Assembly (NCBI GenBank): GCA_963920635.1
Contig: OY987298.1
Coordinates: forward strand, 66,361,949-66,425,948
Source: Pseudeuparius sepicola
Lineage: Eukaryota; Arthropoda; Insecta; Coleoptera; Anthribidae
DNA: 64,000 bases
Direction of reading: 5' to 3'
Part shown: piece by piece, positions 1-11,619 of the stretch
Layout: each line of letters begins with the position of its first letter
How positions within the stretch are numbered: position 1 is the stretch's first letter
Position numbers and translations under genes: made by a program
Notes under the pieces: generated by a model
Database searches by the model: none
Told to the model about the DNA's origin: nothing
What the model saw: the letters and a program-made list of their open reading frames with translations, nothing else

Positions 1-1480
1 AGTTTTCTCAAAAAAAAAGTCTAATAAATATCAAAAATAATTTTATTGCACTCTTTAGCAAATACTCAACAATTTTCGTTAAGGATTTTTTGCTCTTGCT
101 CTTCAAATAGAGGTGAGACGGGCGGATAAACCTTGACTTGAAAAAATGCTGCTAACTCCGGTTTGGTTTAACCGAATTGGTTGAATTTGGGTTTGTTGAA
201 GAGAGATTTCCTTCTTCTATCAAATTATTGTCCAGTAAGATCATTTTGAATTTCGTGGTCACCGCTATAGAGGGCGCAATTCGAAAAATTTCCCTTTTAT
301 TACAATTTTTTCCAAAATTTTAAATTCAATGACATTTATTCTGTTATAATCGAAAAGTAGATTGCATTTACAACAAAAAATACTTTGGTATTTTGATATC
401 TTCATTAGTTTCGGAGTTATCGCCAAAAGAATAATTATTAACATGTTATTTGAAAGAAGAAGGTAGGTATTTGTTTTAAAAGATTTTCGTGGTCTAGCAT
501 GCCATGAAATAAATAAAAATCTGCTTGAGCTTTTCGTAAATAGCTAGATTTTTCACTTTTTATTCCCTTAAATGTATTTATAATTTACTTACCTTACCTG
601 TCGTATTGATATGAGATTATCTCGGACAAAAAAATTAAATTTAAAATTCGATTATTCTTGCATTCAACTTCATTTTTACTAGGCGTCATTTTATTTTTAT
701 TTATTTTTTACTTCATATTCATAATCAGCATCTCAAAAAACATAAATATATACATTTTCATTGAAAAATAATGATTCTACAATTAATTGTAGACGATTTT
801 TGAGAAATTTCGGTGAAAGATCGATTTTTTTATTTTTTTTTTATTTTTAAAATAAAATGCGCACTTTTTCAACCTGCGGACTTTTAAATAAAAGTATGTT
901 TGAAGGTGTTTCAAAAGGTTTTATTCAAATCCATGACTTCCCTAATTAATTCCTAATTAACACCATTTTTCGTCTACGTTGACTCCACTATATGGTGTAA
1001 TGGTCCGGTCTGTGGTAAACAAAAAATTCGCTTAGTCCGTTAATTCACAAGGATTATTTTGTGGTTAGGTTATTTAGTTGACAGTTGATTTTTGACACGT
1101 AAACGTCGTTGGATAATTTGCGCTTTATTTTAGTAGATTATAATGAATGAACGGAAAAAAGGGTTGCCAGAAAAGGAACTTTTTGTAAACCGTGTTGGCA
1201 TTAAAAATATTATAATAAAGAAACATTTTAATTGTGACACAATATGGCACGCACGGTCCAAGACGTTCCTAAGAAACAAAAATCTTTTGTGTGGACCACA
1301 TGTGCCATATTGGTACACAGCTTTATTTAACCAAAAAAGTTTGTATTTAATTTTAACTAGGGTAAGTTCAAACAGAAACAGCCATCTTAACATAAAGTTG
1401 TCAAAAAAAGTTGTTTGGTCTGAGGTAAAACTCGTTTCTTGGCAGCCTGGGGCTTAACGTGTTAAAATGCAAATATGCAC
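1..1480. other. AT-rich stretch without a recognisable gene
   Basis: No reading frame here has family-like motifs, and no long repeat was seen. The short overlapping frames around 1130-1457 on both strands are low-complexity and show no conserved pattern. It may be intergenic DNA or a 5' intron of the schnurri gene. Confidence 0.5.
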
Positions 1481-2290
1481 TAAAATGATGGACCTGCAAG
1501 ATCAAAAACATAACCTCAAAAAGTTACCAGCAAAAGCATGATTCAAAAATAGCGCAAGTGGCGCCCTCTGTGAGATGCGTAGAAATTGACATTTTCAGCT
1601 TATTTTCCATCCCCAAAAACACAGCAGTGTCAAACTTCAATAATGTTAATATGCAATTTTAAAAATTTAACTTGGACGCCCTATTTCTAAGAAACAAAAG
1701 ACGATAGACACATGGTCAATAAGAATTTTATTTTTATTTTTTTAAGTTCTGTATGCTCCAGAAGTTATGCCAGGTTTTTCTGAAACGCCCTGGGGGTAGT
1801 TATTGACCATGTGTCTATCGTCTTTAGTTTCTTAGATACAGGGCGTGTGTTTTGGGGATGGAAAATAAGCTGAAAATGTCAATTTCTACGTATCTCATAG
1901 ATGGCGTCACTTGCGCTATTGTTGGATCGTGCTTTTACTGGTAACTTCTCGAGGTTATGTTTTGGCTCGTGTTTTGGTCTTACAGGTCCACCATTTTTGT
2001 GCATCTTTTCATTTTGTAACAAGTGTGTATACTCTTGTTTCATAACGATATAATCAACCGTTTGCGTTGAAATTGATAAAACGTACTCAACAATACCTGT
2101 TAACTTCAACATTCAAAACATAAAATGTTTACCTACCGCTTTCTAATGCTAGAGATCAACCGTAGCGTTTAAAGTGAGAAAAAATCCCTAGGAACGATAT
2201 ACCAACAAATATTCGTTTTCGAAATGAAAAAGATTAAATTTGGCAAAATTTAGAGGCCCTATTTCAAGAAAGCCAATGGAGTTTTGACCA
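1481..2290. repeat. Fold-back (palindromic) element, copy 1 of a two-copy family
   Basis: The outer arms pair 1486-1615 with 1853-1997 in inverted orientation. An inner pair (about 1678-1722 with 1799-1846) shares the motif GATAGACACATGGTCAATAA. The stretch 1950-2280 is similar to 18905-19195 on the same strand, so this is a dispersed family. No coding capacity is visible. It is a non-autonomous DNA element by inference; superfamily unassigned. Confidence 0.7.
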
Positions 2291-2976
2291 ATGTCCATTT
2301 GGCATTTTTTTTTATCATTTTGAATGTACTGTTTGTCTGTAACATTTGAAAGTGGTAGGTGAAAATTTTATGATTCGAATGTTGGAGTTAAACAGACAAT
2401 ATTACCACCCAGATGCCACAGTTTAGTTAAGGCCATAGAGGACATTCTAGTGAGCCAAAACCCCTTCATAACACCAAAAATGCAATTTTTCAATTATTGA
2501 ACTTGATATCTATTAATAAATTCGTTGTTTGGTAGTGCAAGGTATACTGTAGAGTGAATGACCCAATTGAGGCCAGACACGACGGTTTTTCTGTATATTC
2601 TCCTTTTGTTATGATATTCCCAGGTCCTGTATGGTTTTCTTTTTTACTTAAAACTGAATTCTTTTTTTAGGTGGTAGCTTGCCTATTAAATTAGAATAGA
2701 TGCCTACGTCTTATTAATAATTGTCTCGTTGTCCAAGATTATAGGATTTGAAAATCAAAATTATGGCCACTATTAAAGTTGTGTGATGCTAAAGCAGTTT
2801 TGTTGTCTTTATTTATATTTGTTATACTGCAGTCACACTTGTGACTGTATAAGCATTTTCTAAGTTTTGTTTTGTTCGTGTTGATAAAGTCGAAACGTCA
2901 GCAATGAGTTGAGAGTAGTTTATTGGTCTGATTTTTCTCAACACAGAAGAACACCCCTTCTACTATTATGAATGAC
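2291..2976. other. No gene seen
   Basis: AT-rich sequence without supported coding frames or clear repeats. It separates two fold-back elements. Confidence 0.4.
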
Positions 2977-3311
2977 AAATAAATTAAAAGTAAAAAAATA
3001 TTTTTAAAAAAAGCTTTTATTTAAATGCGCTAAAAAGAATAAAATAATCTTTTCTTTTAAAACTTTTACTATCAACTTATAACGTCATTCCACAATTTAT
3101 ATGATATAAAAGCTTGTCGCGAGATTTAAGTAGTGGTATTTACTTAGTTTGAAAACTTAAATCTCGCGACAAGCTTTTATATCATATAAATTGTGGAATG
3201 ACGTTATAAGTTGATAGTAAAAGTTTTAAAAGAAAAGATTATTTTATTCTTTTTAGCGCATTTAAATAAAAGCTTTTTTTAAAAATATTTTTTTACTTTT
3301 AATTTATTTTG
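2977..3311. repeat. Near-perfect long hairpin (about 154-base arms, 25-base loop)
   Basis: The left arm (2977-3130) is the reverse complement of the right arm (3156-3311) with almost no mismatches. The loop is 3131-3155. The apical stem carries CTTGTCGCGAGATTTAAG. Such identity suggests a recent origin or arm-to-arm conversion. No target duplication was identified. It is a fold-back MITE by inference. Confidence 0.85.
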
Positions 3312-3432
3312 TAATTTTTAGTTTGGCTAGGTGTCTGAGTCTATTCATCTCAGTTAACGCATCATTGTTGCAAGGTCGTTTGCCGGTTAGTTTAGAACAG
3401 TCTAGCTCTTCAATGAGGAGACCTTCTAATGA

Positions 3433-3906
3433 CCATCTTGGGTGTTCCGCCATGTTGGATTTAGAATGACGTCACACATATAATCATGCATTGTCATCCA
3501 AATTAAACGTGTGTACAAAATTTCAGCTCGATCGGTTGAAATTTAACTAGTCCGCCATCTTGAGTGTTCCGCCATGTTGGATTTAGAATGACGTCACACA
3601 TATAATCATGCATTGTCATCCAAATTAAACGTGTGTACAAAATTTCAGCTCGATCGGTTGAAATTTAACTAGTCCGCCATCTTGAGTGTTCCGCCATGTT
3701 GGATTTAGAATGACGTCACACATATAATCATGCATTGTCATCCAAATTAAACGTGTGTACAAAATTTCAGCTCGATCGGTTGAAATTTAACTAGTCCGCC
3801 ATCTTGGGTGATCCGCCATGTTGGATTTAGAATGACGTCACACATATAATCATGCATTGTCATCCAAATTAAACGTGTGTACAAAATTTCAGCTCGATCG
3901 GTTGAA
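3433..3906. repeat. Tandem array, 122-base unit, about 3.9 copies
   Basis: Units begin at 3433, 3555, 3677 and 3799, each with CCATCTTGRGTG followed by TCCGCCATGTTGGATTTAG, so the period is exactly 122. The last copy runs into a different sequence after about 3905. The copies are nearly identical, so the array expanded recently. It lies 120 bases from the long hairpin and ends near an ACAT microsatellite, which may be the tail of a mobile element. Confidence 0.9.
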
Positions 3907-3951
3907 GATATCTGCTTCAAAATTGAGTTGCAAGATTCCACCCGAACAAAT

Positions 3952-3981
3952 TACATACATACATACATACATACATACATT
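3952..3981. repeat. (ACAT)n microsatellite
   Basis: About seven tandem tetranucleotides, 45 bases beyond the 122-base minisatellite. Confidence 0.9.
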
Positions 3982-3999
3982 GCAAGTTAAATAAAAGCT

Positions 4000-6290
4000 T
4001 TTAAAATCACACCAAATATCATAAATTTAAGAAACAATCAAACTTTTTATCGTGTACCTTTTTTCGATAAAATAAACAATAAAGAAATTTATTTTAAATG
4101 CTTATTTAAATATGATGTGACGTGTGACCCCGACCCTAATAATCCCCCCCCTTGACACCGCCACTGCCCTGGCGCCATTTTTTATTTTCCGCAATCTTGT
4201 AGAAGCAGGTATAATAGGCATTGGTGCCGGGATACTTACATCCTAAATAAAAATGCTTCGCCCGAAAATATTATTAGTAATAGCCGTGGCGTAAATAACA
4301 TCATCCGCTATGTCGTAACGAATCGGGGATTCCTGGAACCGCCTCGAAACCAAATTAGTCTTCATTCGGTATGAAATTCTCGGAACCCGGGCGGCTGCCG
4401 GGCGTCCAACAAAAGCTTTCCACTGGCGGTTCGGCTCGGCTTGATTTGCTCGCGGCGTTGCCGCCTGCTCGCCAAATTGGCTTTAAATTTCACACTATAG
4501 TTTTGATATTTAGTATAGGTAGGTATTTAGTAGAACCAGTGACTACAGAAGGAATAGTCACCGGTTGAACGTTGAACTACTGTTAAACCGGGTATTTCCA
4601 ATTTATTGGGGGACTCTAAAATATGCCGAATTGCAGTTGAAGTTAAATCCAGTAATTCCTATTTTCACATTTAAATCTACAAATCAATCATAATAATTAT
4701 TGTTCTCATTACATTATGTACACTACATACTGGTGACAAGGCGGAAGGTGTTTGTAGTAAATTAATTCATGATACTTTCATAGTTTGCAAATTAAATTTC
4801 GCGATAACTTTTTTATCAACCTCCGTATACAAAATCCGAATACACATTCGAATTCCTCCCAAATTGTTACTACAAATTCATTTTTTGAATGACGAACCTG
4901 TCTCCACGTAATACACTTTTTCCGCTTGGATGGGCTACCCTGTATCTACCTATTATAAAATCTATAGGGTAAAATTATAATATAGGTACATGGTACATAC
5001 CTACAAAGATTTTGAAAAGGTTAATTTAACTAATATACCTAATTTATTATTAAAAGTGAGATTTCCCCAAGTTGATTTACAAATAATGTTGGATTTTGGG
5101 TTTGGGTAACTTTCCCCATTAAAATGCTTATCACAAAGTGTACTCTTCCGCACGCTCGTCAAAAACTCCTTTTTATTTTGTTCATCTCCCCAAGAAATCT
5201 TATCTTATGTGACCTTTAACCAACAAAACGAATGGTACCCTATACCCGCTAACCCCATCTACTACTTTCAGTATCTCCTACATCCTACTCACAATATTGG
5301 CAAAGTCTAGAGGGACGCTGATATTGGTCCCTTGAAATAAATTCTACAAAGCCGATAAAACCCCCATACTTTTAGTTGGTTCAATACCTACGGCCTTTAG
5401 GAGTCCCCAGGTTCCGGCTAGAATTTGTTCTTTATTATTTTTTTATCTGCTATGCCACAAAGACATCCCTCTTGATTTATTGATCAAGGTACAAAAACGC
5501 ACACAGTTTAAGGCATTTTTTGTACGACAGGTATTTGTTTTTATTTGAAACAATTCTTAATAGGTACCTACACTAAATTTTCAATTAAACATGATTTGGT
5601 TGGTGGTCTACACTAATAACAGATTTTCAAATTAGCTTGTCCTATATCCTACTACTTATAATAAGTCAGTTCACTTAAGAGTATTATTTTAGCCCGGTAG
5701 GGAGTACAAAAAATGTACATATTTTGAATTGTGCCCCTAAGCCGAATTGGACTTTTTCGCTCACAGCCCACTGATCCGCACAGGTCTGTGTCAGACAGAG
5801 CCCGATGAATGTTGTTCCTTTTTTGGAACCACGATAAATAGGCAACGCCGCTCGGCGGCGGCGCGGCAGATGCAGCGGCGCTTCTCGGAATCGCCAGGTA
5901 CGGCCCGCAGCGCGTTCTCGGAATCGCGGATCGCGCCGTTGGTTCCGCAAGCGGCCCCGTCAGGTTCGCCCCCGGCTTTTGGATCTTGGTGCGGGTATTA
6001 AATTTTACTGCAAATACGATCGATGGAATGGTTACGAATGGTTACCCTAGACCCTATAATCCTCTGGGACTACCTAATTCTCTCTTCAGATTCTCCTTAA
6101 ATTTCAGCACTTTGGTTTTTCTAGTAAGGGCATACAACGGCATATATATGGGGCTCACTCAAAATATCTCGGCTATTTTTTGACAGAAAAAATCGGCTGC
6201 GGGTGCCAATTTGGTACGGTACAATTTGGACCCTCTTGGGATGGAAAATTAAATTCAGAAAGATTTTTAGTAGGTACCTGTAATTATAAA
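4000..6290. other. No gene supported; one GC-rich patch at about 5840-5990
   Basis: Mostly AT-rich non-coding sequence. A C-run lies near 4142-4150. Two GC-richer patches (4375-4470 and 5840-5990) give short frames with no family motifs. The second patch has many CpG and stands out from its surroundings. It could be an untranslated exon or promoter-proximal island of the downstream gene, but no splice or promoter signal was found to support that. Confidence 0.35.
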
Positions 6291-6295
6291 TGTCA

Positions 6296-6440
6296 GGTAA
6301 AGGATATAAAAAAAATGCACTCCAGCCAGGACTCGAACCAGCGTCCAGAGATACTATTTCCAGACTTTGCTCGAACCCGGGACTCCTGTGGCCACAAGGC
6401 ACTTTAACCAACTAAGGAACTAAGCTACCGGAGATACGGG
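6296..6440 (-). repeat. tRNA-derived SINE-like remnant
   Basis: On the minus strand there is an A-box-like TAGCTTAGTT near 6415-6425, then a GGTTCGAGC motif near 6370 and a B-box-like GGTTCGAGTCC at 6329-6339. A poly-T stretch on the minus strand (plus-strand A run at 6309-6315) follows. The pattern is that of RNA polymerase III promoters of tRNA-derived SINEs. It does not fold into a standard tRNA, so it is not called as a tRNA gene. Confidence 0.5.
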
Positions 6441-6819
6441 TTCCATCGGCTAGGTGTTAGTTATTCCAATTATTGATATGGCCTATGGCCACAAGTAGGA
6501 GTCCCGGCTGGAATGCATTTTTTTCAATTGATATCTCTTACCTGATATGCCACTAAACATCATTTATTATTTATAATTACAGGTACTAAAAATCTTTTTG
6601 TGTTTCATTTTCTTGGCTTGACATTGTAGGTTACAATAGTATTTGAGTAGGTTAGAATAGAATTTGAGTACCTACAGCCGCAACGTCGGGAGGCGTTGCA
6701 ACAACGCGGATCGTAAATAAAAGGTGATTTTTCAATTAATTCTAGCTATTTGTGGCAAACCAGAAAAAAAAACATATTTTTGGGACCCATATTGAAATAG
6801 CCTTGTATTAATAACTGAA

Positions 6820-7700
6820 AAAGAGAAAAACTAAACTGGTCGAAAAAATTAAGGATATCGGACTTTCCTGAATATTTTTTAATTTTATTAAAAATCTTTT
6901 TTAACTGAAAAATTTATAGTTTGAAACTAAACGCTATAAAAAACAGAATATTACAATGATTTGAACATAAAATATATATATGCAATGAAATATCGAATTA
7001 TTGATATTTTATCTTTATCTAGTAACGTGTGATTCCACCCCTATTTTTAATAACAGCCTGCATTCTGCTTGCCACACTTAAAATTAATAGTTTCAAAACT
7101 TACTGATCCAGGTTATTCCACAAATCTGTAAAAACTCTACTAACCTGGTGTAGATTTTGGTGGAGTGTACCAACCAAATCAATGCCAAAAATTGAGAAAA
7201 ACTAAACAAAAATACATGTTTTTTGTCATATGCTCCCAAAAATACCTATTTTACGGGTCCGTAAAATGCTTCTTTTTCGGCATAGTCCCTAAATAAACAA
7301 ACTTGTTGCTACGATATCAATTTCTAAGCCAACTGTTTCGAACATTATGATTTCAAAAATTATGGAAAATTTGCAAATTTAAGCGTTCTGAAGAATTGTA
7401 AAAAGCGTATAACAAAATTTTGGGAGCCTATGACAAAAATAGTGGTTGTCACACGTAACTAAATCAAGTTTCTTCAGGACTCATCTGCTATTCCGGACTC
7501 GGCTGACGCCTCGTCCGGAAACAGCAATGATTCATCCTGAAAAACTTCATTTTAGGTACTTTTAACAAAAATACTTATTTTTATAAAATAATTTTAGATG
7601 TACATAGGCGTACTAAAAATATCCGAATCTGACAGTTTTTTCACAGGAAACAATCAATATCCTTAACTTTTTTCGATCAGTTGATTTTTGAATAACTATA
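6820..7700 (-). pseudogene. Decayed Tc1-like transposon
   Basis: The minus-strand translation of about 7145-7017 reads as the C-terminal end of a Tc1-type transposase, with the motif RMQAVIKNRGGITRY before the end. An in-frame stop lies upstream of that motif. Inverted terminal-like segments (6832-6872 and 7644-7690) share TCGAAAAAA and TTAAGGATAT. Known family: Tc1/mariner, cut-and-paste at TA. Only the last tenth of the protein is readable, so this is a fossil copy. Confidence 0.65.
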
Positions 7701-8750
7701 ATTTTCAATTTTTTTGGGAACTACAGAAATTTTGCACAAAGGTCTAATTATTATATTCTAAACAAGCTGTTGAAATAACTTCTTGTGATAGCTCGTCATT
7801 TAACCTCACTTTTCTTAACTTAATGGTAGTTTTTTGCAATTGCCGCCATATTGTTGGTGATTTGACATAATATGTCAAAATCGATTCTAGATTTTTGGAC
7901 ATGCAGAGAAGTTTCCCCAAAAAAATACTTTTTTAATATCTCAACAATAATTTTTTCTCCCATTTGCTTCGAACTCTTTGGACCACACTGGGCATATGCA
8001 TAATAGTCGGAGAGCTACACGCATGTTTTTGTGAAACGTTTTGCGTACGAATGCAAATTGAAGCTAATGTTGTTTGGTAAAAACGAGAAATTAAATCCTT
8101 CGTAAAAGGCACAAACGTTTTGCGTACGAATGCAAATTGAAGCTAATGTTGTTTGGTAAAAACGAGAAATTAAATCCTTCGTAAAAGGCACTCAGCTCAG
8201 CAGAGTTTGCGCAAAGCATCTAATTTTTTCATTAACTCGAAATGAATTTGTGATTTATATTTTCTTGCAATTTTTGAAATAAGATTAAAGGGCCATTACG
8301 TAAGACCTTATTTTTTTAATGTTGGTTAATAAAAAAATCCTTCTGTCATAAAACAAAAAATCCACACTGGTCCTTCAAAAAATATATAAGTATAATTAAA
8401 CAGCGCGGTCACCCAGCCACGGGCCTACACCGCACCGTTGCTGCATTTTGCATATCATTCTGACTAAGTCGAGTCCAATATGGAATGGTGTGCACTTGAT
8501 CCGCGGCCGTTCTCTGACCAATCTCTTGCAGTCTATAGGTATAGATAATAATATCGTTCTTCAAACCGACCAAACTGCTCATATTCAAAGATTAGAGGTT
8601 ATTATAGGTACCTAACAATCTCGCAATACGTTTGAAAAGTTAAATGATTGTTTATTGGCCGGGTTTCGAATATTTGGTGCCGTTTGACGGACGACAGGCA
8701 TGTCTGACGTTTGGTCGAGAGGCCAACTTATGGAAAAAATGTAGTAGACT
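7701..8750. other. No gene seen; contains one short tandem duplication
   Basis: No supported frame. A 79-base tandem duplication inside it is listed separately. Confidence 0.4.
8034..8191. repeat. 79-base tandem duplication
   Basis: Two essentially identical copies, 8034-8112 and 8113-8191, each starting with AAACGTTTTGCGTACGAATG. Confidence 0.9.
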
Positions 8751-8795
8751 CAGGGCCGTAGCTAGGGGTTTTCCATGGGGGGGGGGGGGGGTTGG
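8751..8795. repeat. Orphan DNA-transposon end
   Basis: CAGGGCCGTAGCTAGGGG followed by a G run resembles the ends of the element at 31464-32291 (AGGATCGTAGCCAGGGGG and, inverted, AGGGCCGTAGCAAG). No partner end was found here. Probably a truncated end of the same family. Confidence 0.35.
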
Positions 8796-8832
8796 TTTAA
8801 GGTTAACTTTTTGAGCATTATCCTCAAACATC

Positions 8833-10312
8833 CAGGGTGAGTTTTTTTCGATGACCACTATGGGGATCTCGGAAACTAGCAGAGCTAGAACAAAGGTTAA
8901 ATGGAGAAAGAATTGCGGTTTTGAATGCTCAATGTAATTCCCCTTTTGGATTTTTAAAAAAGTTCATGGGCTCACTAGATATTTTGAAAAGAGCGATTTT
9001 TTGCTACTTCATCAGATCTCTGTAGCTCCGTTATTTCTGATTATACAGAAAAACTGTAGAGACAAAAATTGTAGATAATTTTGGGCTTAATAAGAAAATC
9101 TTACCCAATTTTTTATGTTGCTTGTAATTTTTGAGATATATGACATAAACTTGTGTTTTTTAAACCTAAATTATAGTTGGCTGTGGCCTTATCAAATCGG
9201 CCTTTTTTTTTTAGCTTTCCAAAGATACCTATAATACTTGGCATAGTTATTATAAAAAATAAAAGAGCTGGCTAATTTTCAGATTTTTTTAATTTTCACA
9301 TAGTCAGCCATGGAATATTTTTATAATTACGTTCTATTTTATAATAAGACATACTTCAAACTTTGAAATATTTTATTTTTAGCTGATAACAAAATGTAAG
9401 AAAATAAAACAAAAATTAAAAAACTCAAATTCAAATTATTAGATATTATTTTAAAAGGTCGCCTTTTAAAATAAAAAAGGTGTTCAAACAATCCACCATT
9501 ATTATTTATGCAAATATTGCATGTTTTTAAAACTGAATTTGTAGCCTTTCTTAGAGAGCGACTGTCAATACTGGCAATTGCTTCTAAAACAGCTGCCCTT
9601 AATTCAACAATTGTCTCATACTTTATTTTGTACTGTTCCCCACAAAAAGAAATCCAAAACAGACAAATCGGGGGATTGGGGCGGCCAGGAAATAGGTCTA
9701 CTTCTCCCTATCAAAATTTTGATAGAGCTGATCTAGGTAATTTCTTACTTGCAAATAATTATGTGGTGGACCTCCATCATGATAATTTTTGTTTTATTTT
9801 GTTACATTTTGTTACCAGCTAAAAATAAAATATTTGAAAGTACGAAGGATGTCTAATTATAAAATAGAACGTAATTATGAAAATATTCCATGGCTTACTA
9901 TGTGAAAATTAAAAAAAAATCGGAAAATTAGCCATAGCTCTTTTATTTTTTATAATAACTATGCCGAGTATTATATCTTTGGAAAACTCAAAAAATGGCC
10001 GATTTGATAAGGTCACAGTCAACTATGATTTACTTAAAAAAAAAACAAAAGTTTATGTCATATCTCAAAAATCACAAACAACATAAAACATTAGATAAGA
10101 TTATCTTATTAAGCTCAAAATTATCTACAATTTTTGTCTCTACAGTTTTTCTGTATAATCAAAAATGCCCGAGCGACAGAGATCTGATTAAAAATCCAAA
10201 AGGGGCATTAGATTGAGCATTCAAAACTGCATTTCTTTCCCCATTTAACCTTTGTTCTAGCTCTGTTCGTTTCCGAGATCCCCATAGTGGTCATTGAAAA
10301 AAACTCACCCTG
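8833..10312 (-). mobile_element. Mariner-like element with long terminal inverted repeats
   Basis: The left end starts CAGGGTGAGTTTTTTTCGAT at 8833. The right end is its inverse and closes at 10312 next to TA. The arms are long: the left reaches about 9425 and pairs with about 9780-10312, including the block around CCATGGAATATTTT. The middle carries a broken transposase on the minus strand. A third copy of the left arm begins at 63419. Known family: Tc1/mariner elements insert at TA. The left flank here (TC before CAGG) has lost the expected TA. Confidence 0.8.
9490..9800 (-). pseudogene. Transposase remnant (Tc1/mariner catalytic region)
   Basis: Reading the minus strand from about 9790 down gives HDGGPPHN, the region of the second catalytic aspartate. 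A frameshift follows. Then comes WPPQSPDLSVLDFFLWG, the region of the third aspartate, and a C-terminal stretch ending NNNGGLFEH. Frameshifts and stops break the frame, and the N-terminal half with the helix-turn-helix is missing. It lies between the long arms of the 8833-10312 element and explains that element's origin. Confidence 0.8.
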
Positions 10313-10579
10313 TATATAACATAAAGTTAAAATTATTAGATATACATTATACACAACAGTTTTTCTGTATAATCAGAAATAACGGAGCTACAGAGATCTG
10401 ATGAAATAGCAAAAAATCACTCTTTTCAAAATATCTAGTGAGCCATGAACTTTTTTAAAAATCCAAAAGGGGCATTACATTGAGCATTCAAAATCGCAAT
10501 TCTTTCACCATTTAACCTTTGTTCTAGCTTTGCTAGTTTCCGAGATCCTCTTAGTGGTCATCGAAAAAAACTCACCCTG
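10313..10579 (-). repeat. Second, partial right end of the 8833-10312 family
   Basis: Immediately beyond the right end at 10312 a second copy of the right terminal arm (about 10340-10579) appears in the same orientation and closes with CTCACCCTG next to TA. It carries the same blocks, for example GAGCATTCAAAATCGCAATT. No matching left arm is present, so it is a solo or partly duplicated end. Confidence 0.75.
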
Positions 10580-10754
10580 TATATTGCCAAACGCAAACGC
10601 TTGACCTTGACCCTGGCATGTTACATGTTATTACAATCATCCAAGCAGTACAATCGGCCAGCACGATTATTTATTTTTCCATTTTGGCGGGCGCCGTGCG
10701 TGGTAATTAATTTTATATATTACACCATCATGGGGGGGGGGGAGGGGTTTGAAC

Positions 10755-10897
10755 TATTATCGATAATACCTTTCCTTAATTTATCACTCGTTATAATCCC
10801 AATGCTAAGAAAATACCACGACTGCGCAGCAGTCGTGGTATTTTCAGCTTTGGGATTATAATTCGTAAAATTAACGAAAGGTATTATCGATAATAGG
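10755..10897. repeat. Small palindromic element
   Basis: Inverted arms start with CTATTATCGATAATACCTTT and meet at a stem CCACGACTGC/GCAGTCGTGG (10816-10825 and 10829-10838) with a 3-base loop. A MITE-like hairpin without coding capacity. Confidence 0.8.
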
Positions 10898-11339
10898 CAC
10901 ACCACTTGTTATATTACCCCTGATAAGACTATTTGGATCTCTGAAAAAAAAAATAATGACTTATTACTTTAGTGCTGATTTCTGATGAGACTATTTGGAT
11001 CTGTGAAAAAAAAATTAAAAGAAATAATTTAAAAAAATTACAATAAATGAATGTTGTTATAAGTTCATGAAAATTGGTAACCTATAATACGGATAAAGAA
11101 TTGCAAGGGAGAAAATTTATTAAGTTTTTTCGATATTTCGACCAATAAGTGGCGTGTTTGAAGTTTTTTTTGTCAAATGTGAAATTTGACAGTTACTGCC
11201 AGTCACGTGATCGCTTTTGCATACATTTTTTATTCTTGCACAAATACCAACTGCTGGCAGTCACATTTTAAATAATTCCGCAAACAAAAAATTTTCTTAA
11301 TGATTGAGACTTCGTTACTTGTGATACTGTGTAGGTCAG

Positions 11340-11616
11340 TGTAAGGTGCCACTGGAAGGACCCCCTCCACTTTCCTCCTAGGCCCCGCCTCGCACGCCTT
11401 GACGCACGGATTGACGTTTTGATGCACGCTTTGATGCACGGATTGATGTTTTGACGCACGTTTTGACATTTTGACGCACGCTTTGATGCACGGATTGACA
11501 TTTTGACGCATGTTTGAAGTGGGAAATTAATCGAAGGGAAGGTAAAGCAATAAAAATTAAAGTAACTGCGGCCGTACCAGGAAAGTGGAGGGGGTCCTCC
11601 CAAGTGGCGCCTTACC
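11340..11616. mobile_element. MITE enclosing a minisatellite
   Basis: Terminal inverted repeats of about 37 bases (11341-11378 and 11579-11616) share GGACCCCCTCCACTTTCCT. Between them, 11395-11512 holds a degenerate tandem array of TTTTGAYGCACG-type units with GATTGA spacers, about eight copies. Minus-strand frames across it read as VHQ/SVHQ-type repeats, which are translation artefacts of the array. Superfamily unknown. Confidence 0.7.
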
Positions 11617-11619
11617 TAC

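Noticed and set aside
3433..3906. Possible CRISPR-like array
   Set aside because: Units are contiguous 122-base tandem copies without spacers, in an insect genome.
3747..3941. Minus-strand frame of 64 codons
   Set aside because: It lies in the 122-base tandem array and repeats its units; no protein family pattern.
3263..4003. Target duplication AAATAAAAGCTTTT around the minisatellite region
   Set aside because: The left copy is inside the long hairpin arm, which continues beyond it, so it cannot mark an insertion border.
4371..4568. GC-rich plus-strand frame
   Set aside because: No domain, no splice or promoter context, composition only.
6296..6440. Functional tRNA gene on the minus strand
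   Set aside because: Promoter-like boxes are present twice and out of tRNA spacing; better explained as a SINE remnant.
11230..11603. Two overlapping minus-strand frames with VHQ/SVHQ-type repeats
   Set aside because: They are translations of the minisatellite and inverted ends at 11340-11616.
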